Source: Cryptomeria japonica
Lineage: Eukaryota; Streptophyta; Pinopsida; Cupressales; Cupressaceae
DNA length: 64,000 nucleotides
Reading direction: 5' to 3'
NCBI RefSeq assembly: GCF_030272615.1
Contig: NC_081410.1
Span: 507,863,942-507,927,941, forward strand
The position numbers and the translations under genes were made by a program. How positions within the stretch are numbered: position 1 is the first letter of the stretch; each line of letters begins with the position of its first letter. The notes beneath the pieces were generated by a model. It worked only from the letters and a program-made list of their open reading frames with translations, ran no database searches and had not been told where the DNA came from. Shown piece by piece: positions 10,561 to 20,053 of this stretch.

Positions 10561-11031
10561 CTAAAGATAGCGGTAGTTGAGGTGACGAAACCTCTCATGC
10601 CATAGCCTACTTTCTGAATTTGAATGAGTAAGCAAGGCCCTAGAAGGTGAACTTGGCACAAAGTGAGAGAAAGAATAAAGCCTTGAGTTGTCATTGACTT
10701 GTCCCACTGCTACCAAGGCATCATCATTAAGTTCCTTTACCACAACTGAATCTGGTGTAAACTCAACCTTTTTCCCATTCCCATAGTGAGTGATTTGGTA
10801 GATGGAGAGAAGGTTGGTAGACAAGTTAGGAACATAGAGAACATTCTCAAATGTTCCATCATCCATGTCAACTAAACCTTTCCTTTCAACCTCTACTTGT
10901 GTATCATCACCTATGTAAATGTGAGTTACCTTAGATGGCTCCAATGGAGAAAACTGCTCCTTTGTAGAACCCATGTGATATGAGGCACCCGAGTCAAGTA
11001 TCCATTGTTGTGAAGAACCTGTTGTAGCCAC
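10561..11031 (-). pseudogene. Copia-1 protease and GAG-pre-integrase region
   Basis: Contains the copia aspartic protease signature WILDSGASYHM (D-S-G triad), then LYVPNLSTNLLSIYQITHYG, and the GAG-pre-integrase motif LWHERFRHLNYRYL just before the TAG at 10561-10563. It is in the same frame as integrase and RT, and in a different frame from gag, so a shift lies between about 11031 and 11288. Confidence 0.92.
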
Positions 11032-11140
11032 AAATGTTGCCCTTTTCCCTTAGACTGTGAGGAAGAGGAAGGAGATGAATCCTTCTTTGTGTAGGCAGAT
11101 GGCAAGTTGATGTTTTTTTTCAAAAAAGATTAGTTAACTC

Positions 11141-11190
11141 ATCAACTTGCTTTGCGTGGCATCGATGCTCATCATGACCATACTTCTTGC
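11141..11190 (-). pseudogene. Copia-1 gag zinc knuckle
   Basis: The minus strand gives CAYCKKYGHDEHRCHAKQ, a C-X2-C-X4-H-X4-C knuckle that binds element RNA in gag proteins. It lies downstream of the gag core in a stretch split by frameshifts. Confidence 0.85.
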
Positions 11191-11287
11191 AATATGCACA
11201 AGTTGGTTTATCCTTCTTAGGTGGTGTCCCCTTCTTGGAAGAGGATGAAAAATTGCCTTGTGATGGAGAGGATGATTGTCCTTTTTC

Positions 11288-11995
11288 CTAGTGTGGCTTA
11301 GACTTGGAGTGCTTCTTCTTTTTGTTGGAATCTTTGCCTTGACTTCCTTGATTCCCTTGATTAGCCACCAAAGCCTTGGACTTTGAAGACTTGAGAAACC
11401 CCATGTTCAACAACTTAGATTGTTCCAATATTAACATTTCTGTGAAAGCATCAAATGAAGGCATAACATTAGAACTCCCCACTGTCAAACGATGAGTTTG
11501 GAAGCTAGACACAAATGTTGCATATTCTGGTGCAAGCTTGTCCAACAAGTTGAATATCAAGTGAGCATCCTTTTTGTCAATTCCACAATCCTTAAGCTTT
11601 GCTCTTAGCTCATTTGCTTTGGTGACATAATCTTGGATTATATCAAAACTCTTGGGATCCAAGTTGGTGAGCTCATTGTAAATCTGATAGCCTCTGATTT
11701 CATCAACTTGACCATACAATTTCTAAAACATATCCCAAGCCTCTTTGATTGTTTTACACTTCTCAATGTGAAAAATGAGGTCATTTGATACATACTTACG
11801 TAAAGTTCCAAGAGCCATGCAATTCTTTGTGAGCCATTCTAATTGAGCATTTCGATCAGCCTTAGGATCAGGTGGTGCTATTATTGTTCCATCTATGTAA
11901 TGTGTGAGACCCTTTTCCATTAATTTACTCCATACTTTAATTTTCCATGATGCATAATTATGTGGAGTTAAAGGTGGAAATTTATTAGGACTCAT
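11288..11995 (-). pseudogene. Copia-1 gag core
   Basis: The likely start is the ATG at 11995 (MSPNKFPPLTPHNYASWKI). It then reads WSKLMEKGLTHYIDGT, GTLRKYVSNDLIFHIEKC and EAWDMF, a TAG at 11723-11725, and KLYGQVDEIRGYQIYNEL in the same frame. It continues with a UBN2-like gag helix region and a Lys-rich tail (KKKKHSKSKP). It would form the virus-like particle. Apart from this TAG (Gln expected) the gag is open. Confidence 0.9.
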
Positions 11996-13474
11996 TGCAA
12001 CAAAAATGGAAAGAGCACAAAGAGAGGCACAATCACACAAGACACCCCCCCAAATTCACTTAATCAAAGAACCCCCCCAAAAGTGATGATTTGGCACTTT
12101 ATAATTAGTGCATATACAATGGGCCACTTGCAAAAAATGGCAAAGTGGACTTCTGATTACAATTTTACAGCTGCCTCAATAAGGCCAAAAGAGACTCAAA
12201 CTGATAATGCAAGAGATCTAACTAAGATCCAAGCAATTTACAAGTACCTAATAGGCCAAATAAGACCAATTTTTGAAAGTACAATTTCCACTCAAAATCT
12301 TCAAAATCTGATCATAGATTATGAAAGTAGACAAAAAAACATTCACTTTAAAAAAAAACGACACTTGAAAAGGAGGTCGTATGAGCTCAAACGAGGCCTT
12401 TGAAGTTGTAGAATTGAGGATTGGACAGGTACAGCTGAGAGAATCTGAAAATTCCGAAAAACATGTGCACCAAAATTAGAAAATAACCACACCACTACAA
12501 AAATCATGAAATTTTAGCCCATTTCAAAAAAAATTGCACCAAAAAGGAGCAAAAATGAGCAAGATATGGCCTTTCGAAGTTGGATTGCAAAACTGAAAAG
12601 CTCAATGGAGAGGGGGCAAATTTTTTTTCAAAAAGCTGCTGATGTGGTGCTGACATCAGTAGTTTACTGTGTTAAATTTGATGGCCATATGACTGGGCAT
12701 CCATACCGTACGGACAGGCTGATGTGGCAGTCTGCGTTAGCTCTGTGTGGCGGATGACGTGGCATACGGTTGGACTGCGTGGCACGGTGACTATGTGTAT
12801 GGACTATCGACCGCAGGCTAGTGGCCGCCTACCACGTGGCGGGCGCGGGTCCCCCTGTTTTGTAGTTGCCAACGAAGAGAAGGCGTCGTCGGACAAGGAT
12901 ATTCCAGCAGCTGGCAGTCGAGGTCACCAGAGGTGGAGGGAGCTGCTGGAGAGTGTGAGCAGCAGCCGGTGTCGCTGGAGGCGGGAGCTAGTGGAGTCGG
13001 AGAGCCAGGGCCGGGGCAGCCGACGGGAGCGCGAGGTGGCCGGCGGGTGGTCTAGGTTGTCGACGGCGGTGGTGGCGGTAGTCTCGGCGGCACGGGTAGG
13101 GTACGAAGGGCACGGGGGGGGGGGGTCTATGGACCCCCAAAAAATATTTTTTTTTTTTGTTTTTTTTCTGATTCTTTTTTTTGAAAAAAAATTTGATCAC
13201 CCTTTTTCCAAAAATTTCCTTTTTTTTTCTGAAAAAATAATTAAAAATTTTCGAAATCCGTACAATAATAGCCAAAATGGGGAAAAAAAATTTCTCACCA
13301 AAATAGGTCGACTTTATAGTCGAAATTTATGGAAACAACCTCCCGAATTCAACGGTGATGTCCAAATCGCTGTACGGCGCCCCCAAAAAATGAAGATCCC
13401 CAAATCGAAAAATAGAAGCCTTCCACGATGTCTCCAAAAAACTAATCAATGAAGCCCCAATAGCTCTGATACCA
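11996..13474 (-). other. Copia-1 5' leader with GC-rich island and primer site
   Basis: 1.48 kb from the 5' LTR to the gag ATG. The primer binding site at 13463-13474 reads TGGTATCAGAGC on the minus strand, complementary to initiator tRNA-Met. About 12700-13135 is strikingly GC- and CpG-rich against an AT-rich background, followed by A/T homopolymer runs at 13138-13260. The plus-strand open frame 12724-13452 is low-complexity (Gly/Arg/Ser) and is not called as a gene. Confidence 0.85.
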
Positions 13475-13922
13475 TGTAGTATTTTGCCAAGATCAAGGGC
13501 ACAATGAAAAGCATAAAAAGAGACAATAGAATGACAAGAAAAAACTGTATTCTCATCAATATGCAAATGATCAACTGGATTAACCAATACAATGAATATA
13601 GGCCTGCTTATATAGGCAAGGCCATATGGATGTACGAGCACACAATTATGACATGTGGCTCAATGAGAAACAAGGGTAGGTAAGAAATACTAAGGGTAGG
13701 TAGGAGAAATAATATAATATTCCACAAGAGGTGGATGACCCACCGAATGTGAAGTGTAACAGCAAAATAAGACCACAAAAGGTGGAATTTCTCCTACAAG
13801 CTCTATCCCTATGTGCACACTTCCCTAAGTGTCTCAAATCCAAACTACGAAGAGATGCATTATCGTAAGTAACTTAAGTAAAGTGTAATAATATCCAAAA
13901 TGAATATTTATTTACACCAACA
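13475..13922 (-). repeat. Copia-1 5' LTR
   Basis: 448 bases. Its plus-strand left end TGTAGTATTTTGCC is next to the primer site and its right end CACCAACA is next to the target duplication GTATC. A TATATAAG box lies at 13607-13614 on the minus strand. It is nearly identical to 7224-7672. Confidence 0.94.
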
Positions 13923-13927
13923 GTATC

Positions 13928-14071
13928 CAACTGGCCTAAAGAATCTTTATTGTCTATATTACAATTAGGAGCTATTGATTTCAAAAATGGAATTGAATCA
14001 TCTATTGCTTTATAAGCTTGTGAGCTATAATCAGTTATTTTCTTGATAGATTCAAGTAATACCTCAGTCAC
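13928..14071 (-). pseudogene. Element B C-terminal ORF, proximal half, cut by Copia-1
   Basis: TEVLLESIKKITDYSSQAYKAIDDSIPFLKS..DSLGQLDT aligns with element A about 1630-1780 (TEVLLDSIKKIT..AYKTIDD). Copia-1 inserted immediately after GQLDT and separates it from 6612-7218. Confidence 0.65.
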
Positions 14072-14092
14072 ATTTGATGGTGACCCAACAAA

Positions 14093-14875
14093 CTAAGTAC
14101 CATTGGAAGTGACCAAGCTTGTATTGACCTCTGGTAGGTCTGTTTGTGTCTGCATTTCTTTAAGCATTGGTTTTACTGCTTCATTTCTTACTGGTGGCAT
14201 CTGTTCTGGAGCCTTTAGCTCTGTTGGTTCCTCTGTTTGTGTTTCAGATTCCATCTTTTTCTCTGTATCTACTGTCGGTTGCTCTGTGTTTTCTGTTACT
14301 GGAGGCTCTTTGGCTATACCTGATTTATCTGTTGTATCCTTATCTACCACTATGTTGATCTTCTGAGTATCAACATTCACAGTGTATAGGACTTCAGGAT
14401 TAGGATTATTATCCTCTGTATCCATACTCTCTGGTGCCGGTTGATCTGCAGTAGTTGTTGTTTTTACCGGTGGAGTATTTAGAGGAGGTGGGGGTAAGTT
14501 GTCTCTAATCTTGATACTTGGTGGTCCACCAACTTTACCTTTCCCTTTGTCCTTCTGATATACCAGAATGGGCTTGGGATTCCTATATTCTTCTTGTTTT
14601 TCTTTTTCAACCAAGAATATATCCCAACCATTTTCTCTTTCCTTTGAAACCTCTGTAACTCTACCTGCCATCAGTGAAATTTGCTGATGTGTAGTGGAAA
14701 AAACTGTTTGGTTGGCTTGAGCTATTAGATCATCAATTTCTTTAGGTGAGTTGACTGGGTATACTGCAAGTAGTTTTTCTATTTTAATTTTCTTATCTAA
14801 TTCAATTATTCCTTGCCTTCTAGCCTCAAGTCTTTTGTATAGTTCATCAGGAATTTCATTTAAGACTTGCATCAA
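14093..14875 (-). CDS. Element B ORF 3, Pro/Glu/Thr-rich (unknown function)
   Basis: 260 codons, open, starting MMQVLNEIPDELYKRL. The N-terminal third has a compact charged block (IIELDKKIKIEKLLAVYPVNS), then MAGRVTEVSKE..WDIFLVEKEKQEE, a short basic VYQKDKGKGK and an IKIRDNLPPPP segment. The rest is acidic and Pro/Thr-rich, with repeats such as TEEPTELKAPEQMPP. Element A keeps the same order at 636-1480. It overlaps the end of ORF 2 by four bases (ATGA type) in another frame. No enzyme motif is seen. It is probably a continuation of one larger ancestral protein now split by a frameshift. Confidence 0.6.
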   Translation of the reverse strand: MMQVLNEIPDELYKRLEARRQGIIELDKKIKIEKLLAVYPVNSPKEIDDLIAQANQTVFSTTHQQISLMAGRVTEVSKERENGWDIFLVEKEKQEEYRNPKPILVYQKDKGKGKVGGPPSIKIRDNLPPPPLNTPPVKTTTTADQPAPESMDTEDNNPNPEVLYTVNVDTQKINIVVDKDTTDKSGIAKEPPVTENTEQPTVDTEKKMESETQTEEPTELKAPEQMPPVRNEAVKPMLKEMQTQTDLPEVNTSLVTSNGT

Positions 14876-15516
14876 AAACCTTTATACATGTCCATGTGTA
14901 ATATAACACTCTCCTCAACTTGTCCTTTCTCATCATTCGATAGGGTGTCATAAATTTTCCCTATGTTCTTTAGTTTACCTTCCTCTATGATCTCATTCAG
15001 AAATATGTCAAGAGGGGCCAAGTCTGTGTTTGTCTTTTTCTTCTTTTTGGGTGTCAGCTTCTTTTTAGGTGTGACTTTCTTGACCGGAGATCTCACAGCT
15101 TGTTGCTTCTGCCTTGTCCTTCTAGGTGAACGAATGGTTGCCGGTGAGGGGTCTCTTTTCCTAACAACTCTTTTGAAAGTTGTTGGCATATCTCCTTCTG
15201 AGGAAGTACCTACCGGTGATAGATGAGCTTCAGGTTGTTGCTCTGCCAACTCATCTTCAGTTATGCCGGTTTTCTTTAATACATCTTCCTTTATGGCTTT
15301 TGCTTGTCTGGATCCTTTTCTCACAAATGCCTCAATCTTTTTCACTCTCTTCTTAGATTGAATTTGACTTTCTATGGTCTCAGCACTACCAAATACTTCT
15401 TCCTTTGGTTCCCTGGGTGCTTCCAAAAGTGCTTTACCATAAGTTTCAATGATATGATCATCGGTCTCATAACCCATCTCTATTACCCAAATTGTCCTTG
15501 GGATGATTGCTTCCAT
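14872..15516 (-). CDS. Element B ORF 2, basic protein (unknown function)
   Basis: 214 codons, starting MEAIIPRTIWVIEMGYETD. It contains LLEAPREPKEEVFGSAETIES, then a long basic region with the lysine cluster SPVKKVTPKKKLTPKKKKK that could be a nuclear localisation signal. It ends in an acidic helix (NEIIEEGKLKNIGKIYDTLS). The homologue in element A (105-630) shares its start and the APREP region. No family is recognised. Multi-copy conservation says it belongs to the element rather than to a host gene. Confidence 0.6.
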   Translation of the reverse strand: MEAIIPRTIWVIEMGYETDDHIIETYGKALLEAPREPKEEVFGSAETIESQIQSKKRVKKIEAFVRKGSRQAKAIKEDVLKKTGITEDELAEQQPEAHLSPVGTSSEGDMPTTFKRVVRKRDPSPATIRSPRRTRQKQQAVRSPVKKVTPKKKLTPKKKKKTNTDLAPLDIFLNEIIEEGKLKNIGKIYDTLSNDEKGQVEESVILHMDMYKGF

Positions 15517-15764
15517 CCAGATCTCATCCTTTTTGATTACAAAACATATATCATCCTTGTATTTGTTGACAATTTCCTATGATAGTCTGATTCTTTTGTT
15601 CATTCTGACCTTTAATGTTTGAAAATACTCATTTATATTCTTTTCCTTGTTTTCACCCATGTTGTTGAATAAGTCTGATAATTATTTTCCTACCGGTATG
15701 TCAAATCCAAAATCTTTGTTGCCTATACTGGGAACCTATTTGGTTATGTGTAGCATCAGACATA

Positions 15765-16523
15765 CTAACAGATTTCCAAATCTAAAAGTTCCCTTCTTAT
15801 CTTCTTGATATTTCCTAAATTATCAATTAACTCATCCTTTAACCATTCATAGATATCAATTTTTACATTGTCCTTAACCATGTCATAAGCACTCTTTAAG
15901 CATAAACTGGAAATTGAGTTAAGCCTATTAGCATGAGTTGCTTTGTACCCTAAAATCATGCTAACAAATCTAACATTTCTATCGGTCACATCATTAACCC
16001 TCAAAGACGTACTGTCTGATGTTGCACTAGTTAACTTCGTTACTAGGTTATTAGAGACCTTCTTAGTCTTGTCAGGTCTGTTACTAGTGGAAGGTAACCC
16101 TATTATTGCTTTCATAGCTTCCTTTGTAATTTTGTGCACTGAATCAAGCCAAAAGAATGAACCATGTACCCTTCTTAAAACTATTCTAATCACTTCCTTG
16201 GGAAATTCAGGAATGCAGAGGATTTCAGTGAATCCTAGGGTTTCAATAACTTTATGTTCAGGTTTCACATTTCCAAAATTGTCACATATAATAGTCTTAT
16301 ACATATTTTTAATTTCTTCATCACCTAATTCCTCTATGTTGCAATGAATATACATTCTAGGGTCTTCTGCATAAACAACACCTTTTGGAATTTGAGAAAA
16401 AGCACCTATATTGTAATCTTTCTTAGCTACCTCGGGAACTAGCTCAAACACGGGCCTAGGGCATTTTATAACCTCGACTATTGTAGGGTTTGCTATGAAT
16501 TCAGGTGCAGAGGAGGATGCCAT
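15765..16523 (-). CDS. Element B ORF 1 starting MASSSAPEF (unknown function)
   Basis: 252 codons, starting at an ATG at 16523. Features: FPKEVIRIVLRRVHGSFFWLD, ITKEAMKAIIGLPSTSNRP, LRVNDVTDRNVRFVSMILGY, and a helical C-terminus IYEWLKDELIDNLGNIKK. After a frameshift near 15825 the homology-bearing frame appears to continue as FRFGNLLVCLMLHITK, a TAG, then VPSIGNKDFGFDIPVGK. The layout (IIGLP, then RVNDVT, then a long helical part) recalls plant transposon-associated proteins of unknown role, but I cannot name the family. It is not gag, protease, RT or integrase. Confidence 0.6.
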   Translation of the reverse strand: MASSSAPEFIANPTIVEVIKCPRPVFELVPEVAKKDYNIGAFSQIPKGVVYAEDPRMYIHCNIEELGDEEIKNMYKTIICDNFGNVKPEHKVIETLGFTEILCIPEFPKEVIRIVLRRVHGSFFWLDSVHKITKEAMKAIIGLPSTSNRPDKTKKVSNNLVTKLTSATSDSTSLRVNDVTDRNVRFVSMILGYKATHANRLNSISSLCLKSAYDMVKDNVKIDIYEWLKDELIDNLGNIKKIRRELLDLEIC

Positions 16524-16828
16524 GATGATAAATACCTTTTTTTGCCTTTGGATGGATTGATTGCTGAAGTGCTTTGCCTCTTTGCTCGAAATGCCTTAGC
16601 TCGGAAATCTTCATGCTCTCTGAAAGTTTGAATGCTCGGTGAAGTGAAATGGAGCCAAAACCTTATTTTATAAAGTCATTTTTGCTACCTACCACATTAA
16701 TTGCTTGCCGGTAATGTATTAGCTTAACTTTATTTGTCGGTAATGAGTGATTTTTCAACTACTTTTCTCTAACCAAGGGAATAATAGCACATGTGTCATT
16801 GGATTGTCAAACCCTCAAGATAATTTCT

Positions 16829-17647
16829 TCAATTAGATGAAGAGCATCCTGCTGGTGGAGCATCATATTGTCCTGCCGGTGGAGCATTTGTTGGTTCTAC
16901 CGGTGGAGGAGTATCCCTAATATTTAGATCACCTTTTCTAATCCATTGGTTTGAGAATTCATGCTTAACCTCTTCAACCTTCTCTTTACCTTTCAAACTA
17001 GTACTTTTGTTGTCTACCGGTGTACCTTTACTTCTACAAAATTTAGCAATATGACCAATCTTGTTACATGCATAACAAGTTACATTATTTTTCTGAATAG
17101 CTTTCCCATAACCTATGCCGGTTTGTGTTCTACATTGATTTGATAAATGACCGAATCTTCCACAAACATAACATCTTACATTCATTCTACAATTTTAAGA
17201 GTTATGACCAATTTTGTTGCATTTGGAGCATTGACTGGTGGGAGGATTGATATTTTGATAATTCCTAGATCTACATTCATTTGGCCTATGACCATATTTA
17301 TTGCAGTTAAAGCATTTTCCATTGAATTTGTAAGCATTAGAAGGTCTTACCAGTTTGCTGTGATCCTGGGTATTTGCTGTACCGGAGCTTTCTCCAACTT
17401 CAAATCCAATTCTAGAAGTGTCACCTTTGGGTTTTTGATTCTTTAATAAGGTACCAAGTTCTTCTGAGCTTTTCTTGAATTTTTCTTTGTGTTGATTTAC
17501 AGTTTCCAATTCCCTTTCCAAGATTTCTTTTTGTCTCATTAGTTCATTCGAGTCATTTTGAGTATGCATCAGATGTATTTTCAATATGTCATTTTCATAG
17601 CTAAGTCTTGTGTTCTCATTTGCTGCATCACTTAGTCTCCTGGTCAA
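16829..17647 (-). pseudogene. Element B zinc-knuckle protein (gag-like nucleocapsid part)
   Basis: Four CCHC knuckles in one frame: CFNCNKYGHRPNEC, CSKCNKIGHNS-stop-NC, CYVCGRFGHLSNQC and CYACNKIGHIAKFC. The only interruption is TAA at 17195-17197 inside knuckle 2, where Gln fits. An N-terminal coiled coil (NDSNELMRQKEILERELETV) precedes them. The C-terminus is Pro-rich (PPPVEPTNAPPAG). Four knuckles are more than the one or two usual in copia gag. The usual gag core (UBN2-like) is absent. It would be expected to bind the element's RNA for packaging. Confidence 0.75.
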
Positions 17648-18016
17648 TTCTTCTTCATTCTTCTTTCTATCCTCAATCTCTTTGCAAAATCTCAGTCATA
17701 TCCCGCATTTCATTTTTTATTGTCAGGATCTCTTGTTTCAATTTGCTTATCATATCATTTAGTGATTTCTTTTCATCATTCTCATTTTGCAATTTTTCAC
17801 AAAGTTCTCTTCTCTTATTTCTTGTAACAGTAAGATTTTCTTGAAGTGCCTAAATAATGTCCTGAGCTGCTTTTAAATCATCTTCTAATTTGATATTTTT
17901 CAACTTCTCTGCATCATAGTCAGTAAGAGCTCCTTCAAGTTGCTTCATCAAATTTTCCACTTTACCAGTGTCAAGGTCTTCCTCAAGTTGTTAGGCTTCT
18001 GAAAATAGAGGACCAG
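17648..18016 (-). pseudogene. Element B coiled-coil region upstream of the knuckles
   Basis: Minus-strand frames give heptad-rich, Lys/Glu-rich segments (VENLMKQLEGALTDYDAEKL, NKRRELCEKLQNENDEKKS, MISKLKQEILTIKNEMRDM), broken by stops and at least one frameshift. It begins almost at the primer site, so there is no room for a normal gag N-terminus. Either the element never had one or an internal deletion removed it. Confidence 0.55.
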
Positions 18017-18029
18017 GCTCTGATACCAA
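18017..18029 (-). other. Primer binding site of element B
   Basis: The minus strand reads TGGTATCAGAGCC two bases inside the 5' LTR. It is complementary to the 3' end of initiator tRNA-Met, the typical copia primer. Confidence 0.9.
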
Positions 18030-18556
18030 TTGTTAGGGTTCCCATAGATACTGAGAGGGGGGGGGGAGTGAATCAGTATCTAACCGGTAATGAGATTTTC
18101 TTAAAACTAAACATGTAGAACATAAAGTAACAGTATAACGATATGCAAAAATTAATGTAATTAACAGAATTAAAAACATCCACATGAAAAGAACACCATA
18201 ACACAAGATGTTTAATGAGGAAACCCAGTGTGGGAAAAACCTCGATGGGATTTGTGACCCACAATATTCACTTGCTGGCCAATAAGAGAATATTACTTAC
18301 AATATGGGCTTGCACATGCAGGAAGGCCAACTGCCTAGAGCACACTGCTCAATAAGAAGTCACACTGACTTACAATGAGGATTATGCAAATCCAATGATC
18401 TATACTGCTTTACAATAGCATCTTCAATGACAGATTCAGTACTGGTTCTTGCTCTGTTCTTTACATATGCCCTTGACCTACAATTCACACATTAGGTCTG
18501 CCTTATAATTTTCTTTATTCTTCTTATTCATATCCTACAAATGACTACAATGATCT

Positions 18557-18566
18557 CTTTTATATA
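18557..18566 (-). promoter_or_regulatory. TATA box of element B 5' LTR
   Basis: TATATAAAAG on the minus strand, about 390 bases into the LTR, at the place expected for the U3/R promoter. It is conserved in the 3' LTR at 6020-6029. Confidence 0.6.
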
Positions 18567-18757
18567 CAAGAGTCATTTTACAATTTGCCAAGTCGGCTTA
18601 CAATAATAAACAAAATATTACATATCAAAAATCCTATTGGCCTCTGTGCCAGTATACATCTTTTCTTCTATGTCGGTGCCGGTGCCGGTGTAGAGTGATC
18701 TTGCTAATGCCAATATAATGTCTTGCTTGAATAATGCTTTACCAGTATAATGTCTTG

Positions 18758-18898
18758 CTGGTGCCATAGGATTGCAAGGTTGCGTATGTAATGCTTTGCC
18801 GGCATAATGTCTTGTCGGTGCCATAGGATTGCAAGGTTGCCTGTGTAATGCTTTGCCGGTATAATGTCTTGCCGGTGCCATAGGATTGCAAGGTTGCC
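18758..18898 (-). repeat. 57-bp tandem repeats in U3 of element B 5' LTR
   Basis: Units 18758-18814 and 18815-18871 plus a partial unit 18872-18898, matching 6221-6361. They lie upstream of the TATA box, the position of enhancer repeats in many LTRs. Confidence 0.85.
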
Positions 18899-18962
18899 AT
18901 CAATGACAAAACCTTCAATCACACACAATGTCTCATTGGAGTGTCCATATGCCAACACAATG

Positions 18963-20053
18963 AATCATTTAATCATAAACCATAATTATGTCTTATTTTG
19001 ACCGTTTAGGCCCAATTTCGCATATCAAAATATCTCAAAATCAGCTATAACTTTGGGATGCACTCTAATATCATCATATCTAATGGCCCCAGAATTTTGG
19101 TGAAAAGTTGGTTGGACCATGACGGGAATGCACATGGTTCGTGACTTTTTTCCTAAAATTTTGGGAGCACATTCCTATTATATAATGATGCTTAACCCTA
19201 AAATATCAGCGGGAAATTCAAATCCTAGGTCAGCCTAAACATGAAATTAAGATCTAGGGGTTCATACTTAAGAGCTCTCTTTCTTCATTTGAAGGGGTGT
19301 TCTTCTAGGAATCTAAGGGCAGGTTTTTGGAGTATTAGAGCCCTCTTTGCAATGAAAGAGTAGATCTCTGAATTCTTCAATAACATTCAACATTCATCAA
19401 GCATAATTTTATCAATTGGGGGATTTTGAAGATATAGAAGAACAATAAGATATCACTGACTGATGATTGGCTTGTACCTCTTCCTCGGGGTTGGGTATGG
19501 TTTCATGTTGTTTTGCATAAGCTTCATTTGGATTCATATTCATGCTTTAGATCACTTTTCATTATGGATTTATAGCATTTACTTTGTCAATTATAAGCAA
19601 TTAGGGTTTACTCTTAGGGGTTGCTCTAGGTTCTTTACTTTCATTCTTAGGATCTTACACACACACAAGGTTCTTGCACAAGCATTTTCAGTACATTATC
19701 GACTATTTGTGGAGGTGGAAATCACCAAGATGGGGGTTTGACTAAGGAAAAAACCTACATAGCCACCCCAAACCCTCTTTTTCAGTTTGAGGTACAAGTT
19801 TGGATCAGAGCGTCGTTGAAAGTTTCGAGGCCTGAAGAGCACACAGAGATAATTTTGGAGTGCAGATCTTAGCAAAAACCCCAAGCACATGGGTGTGGTG
19901 CCCTAGTCCTACCCAGGATAGTGGCATGGTGATATGGTCCTACCCTCTATCAGCAGGACGTGGCAAAGAAGCACTTTCTAGACTCTAAAATCTCTCCTGT
20001 CAGTTGCAGCTCCAGAATTGCAGAATCAGCACAGTGGTGTGGCACCCTGGTCC
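18963..20053 (+). repeat. Gypsy-1 5' LTR, second piece
   Basis: Resumes directly after element B's target duplication and follows the 3' LTR from about 37326 to 38436 (AATCATAAACC..TTATGTCTTATTTTGAC, TTTCGCATATCAAAA, TTTGTGGAGGTGGAAATCAC). It ends at the GGTCC target duplication of Copia-2 (20049-20053). Confidence 0.9.

Larger units (their letters stand above)
7224..13922 (-). mobile_element. Copia-1: full-length Ty1/copia element nested in element B
   Basis: 6699 bases with 449- and 448-bp LTRs and a perfect target duplication GTATC (7219-7223 and 13923-13927). The primer site (initiator Met) abuts the 5' LTR and the polypurine tract abuts the 3' LTR. Coding order on the minus strand is gag, zinc knuckle, protease, integrase, RT, RNase H, which is the copia order. 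I count about 13 substitutions and one indel between the LTRs by eye, so it is younger than element B, whose LTRs differ more. All frames carry stops. Confidence 0.95.
5498..18957 (-). mobile_element. Element B: complete pol-less LTR retrotransposon with nested Copia-1
   Basis: Both LTRs (5498-6420 and 18031-18957) are present. A perfect 5-bp target duplication CAATG lies at 5493-5497 and 18958-18962. An initiator-Met primer site sits inside the right LTR and a polypurine tract inside the left one. After subtracting Copia-1 and its duplication, the element is about 6.76 kb. It encodes a coiled-coil/zinc-knuckle protein and three further ORF blocks shared with element A, but no protease, integrase, RT or RNase H. 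It is therefore non-autonomous by content. The copia-type primer site suggests that copia-type enzymes mobilised it (inference). Confidence 0.88.
18031..18957 (-). repeat. Element B 5' LTR
   Basis: 927 bases, TGTTAGGG..GCCAACA on the plus strand. It includes the terminal hairpin 18045-18054 / 18073-18082, a minus-strand TATATAAAAG box at 18557-18566 and the U3 57-bp repeats at 18758-18898. A target duplication CAATG follows at 18958-18962. Confidence 0.92.

Noticed and set aside
12724-13452. 242-codon plus-strand ORF as a gene
   Set aside because: It lies antisense in the Copia-1 leader, is low-complexity (Gly/Arg/Ser then poly-Phe from T runs) and its length comes from GC-rich sequence with few stops.
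18017-18029. tRNA gene fragment
   Set aside because: Only the 3'-end complement of initiator tRNA-Met is present, next to an LTR. It is a primer binding site.
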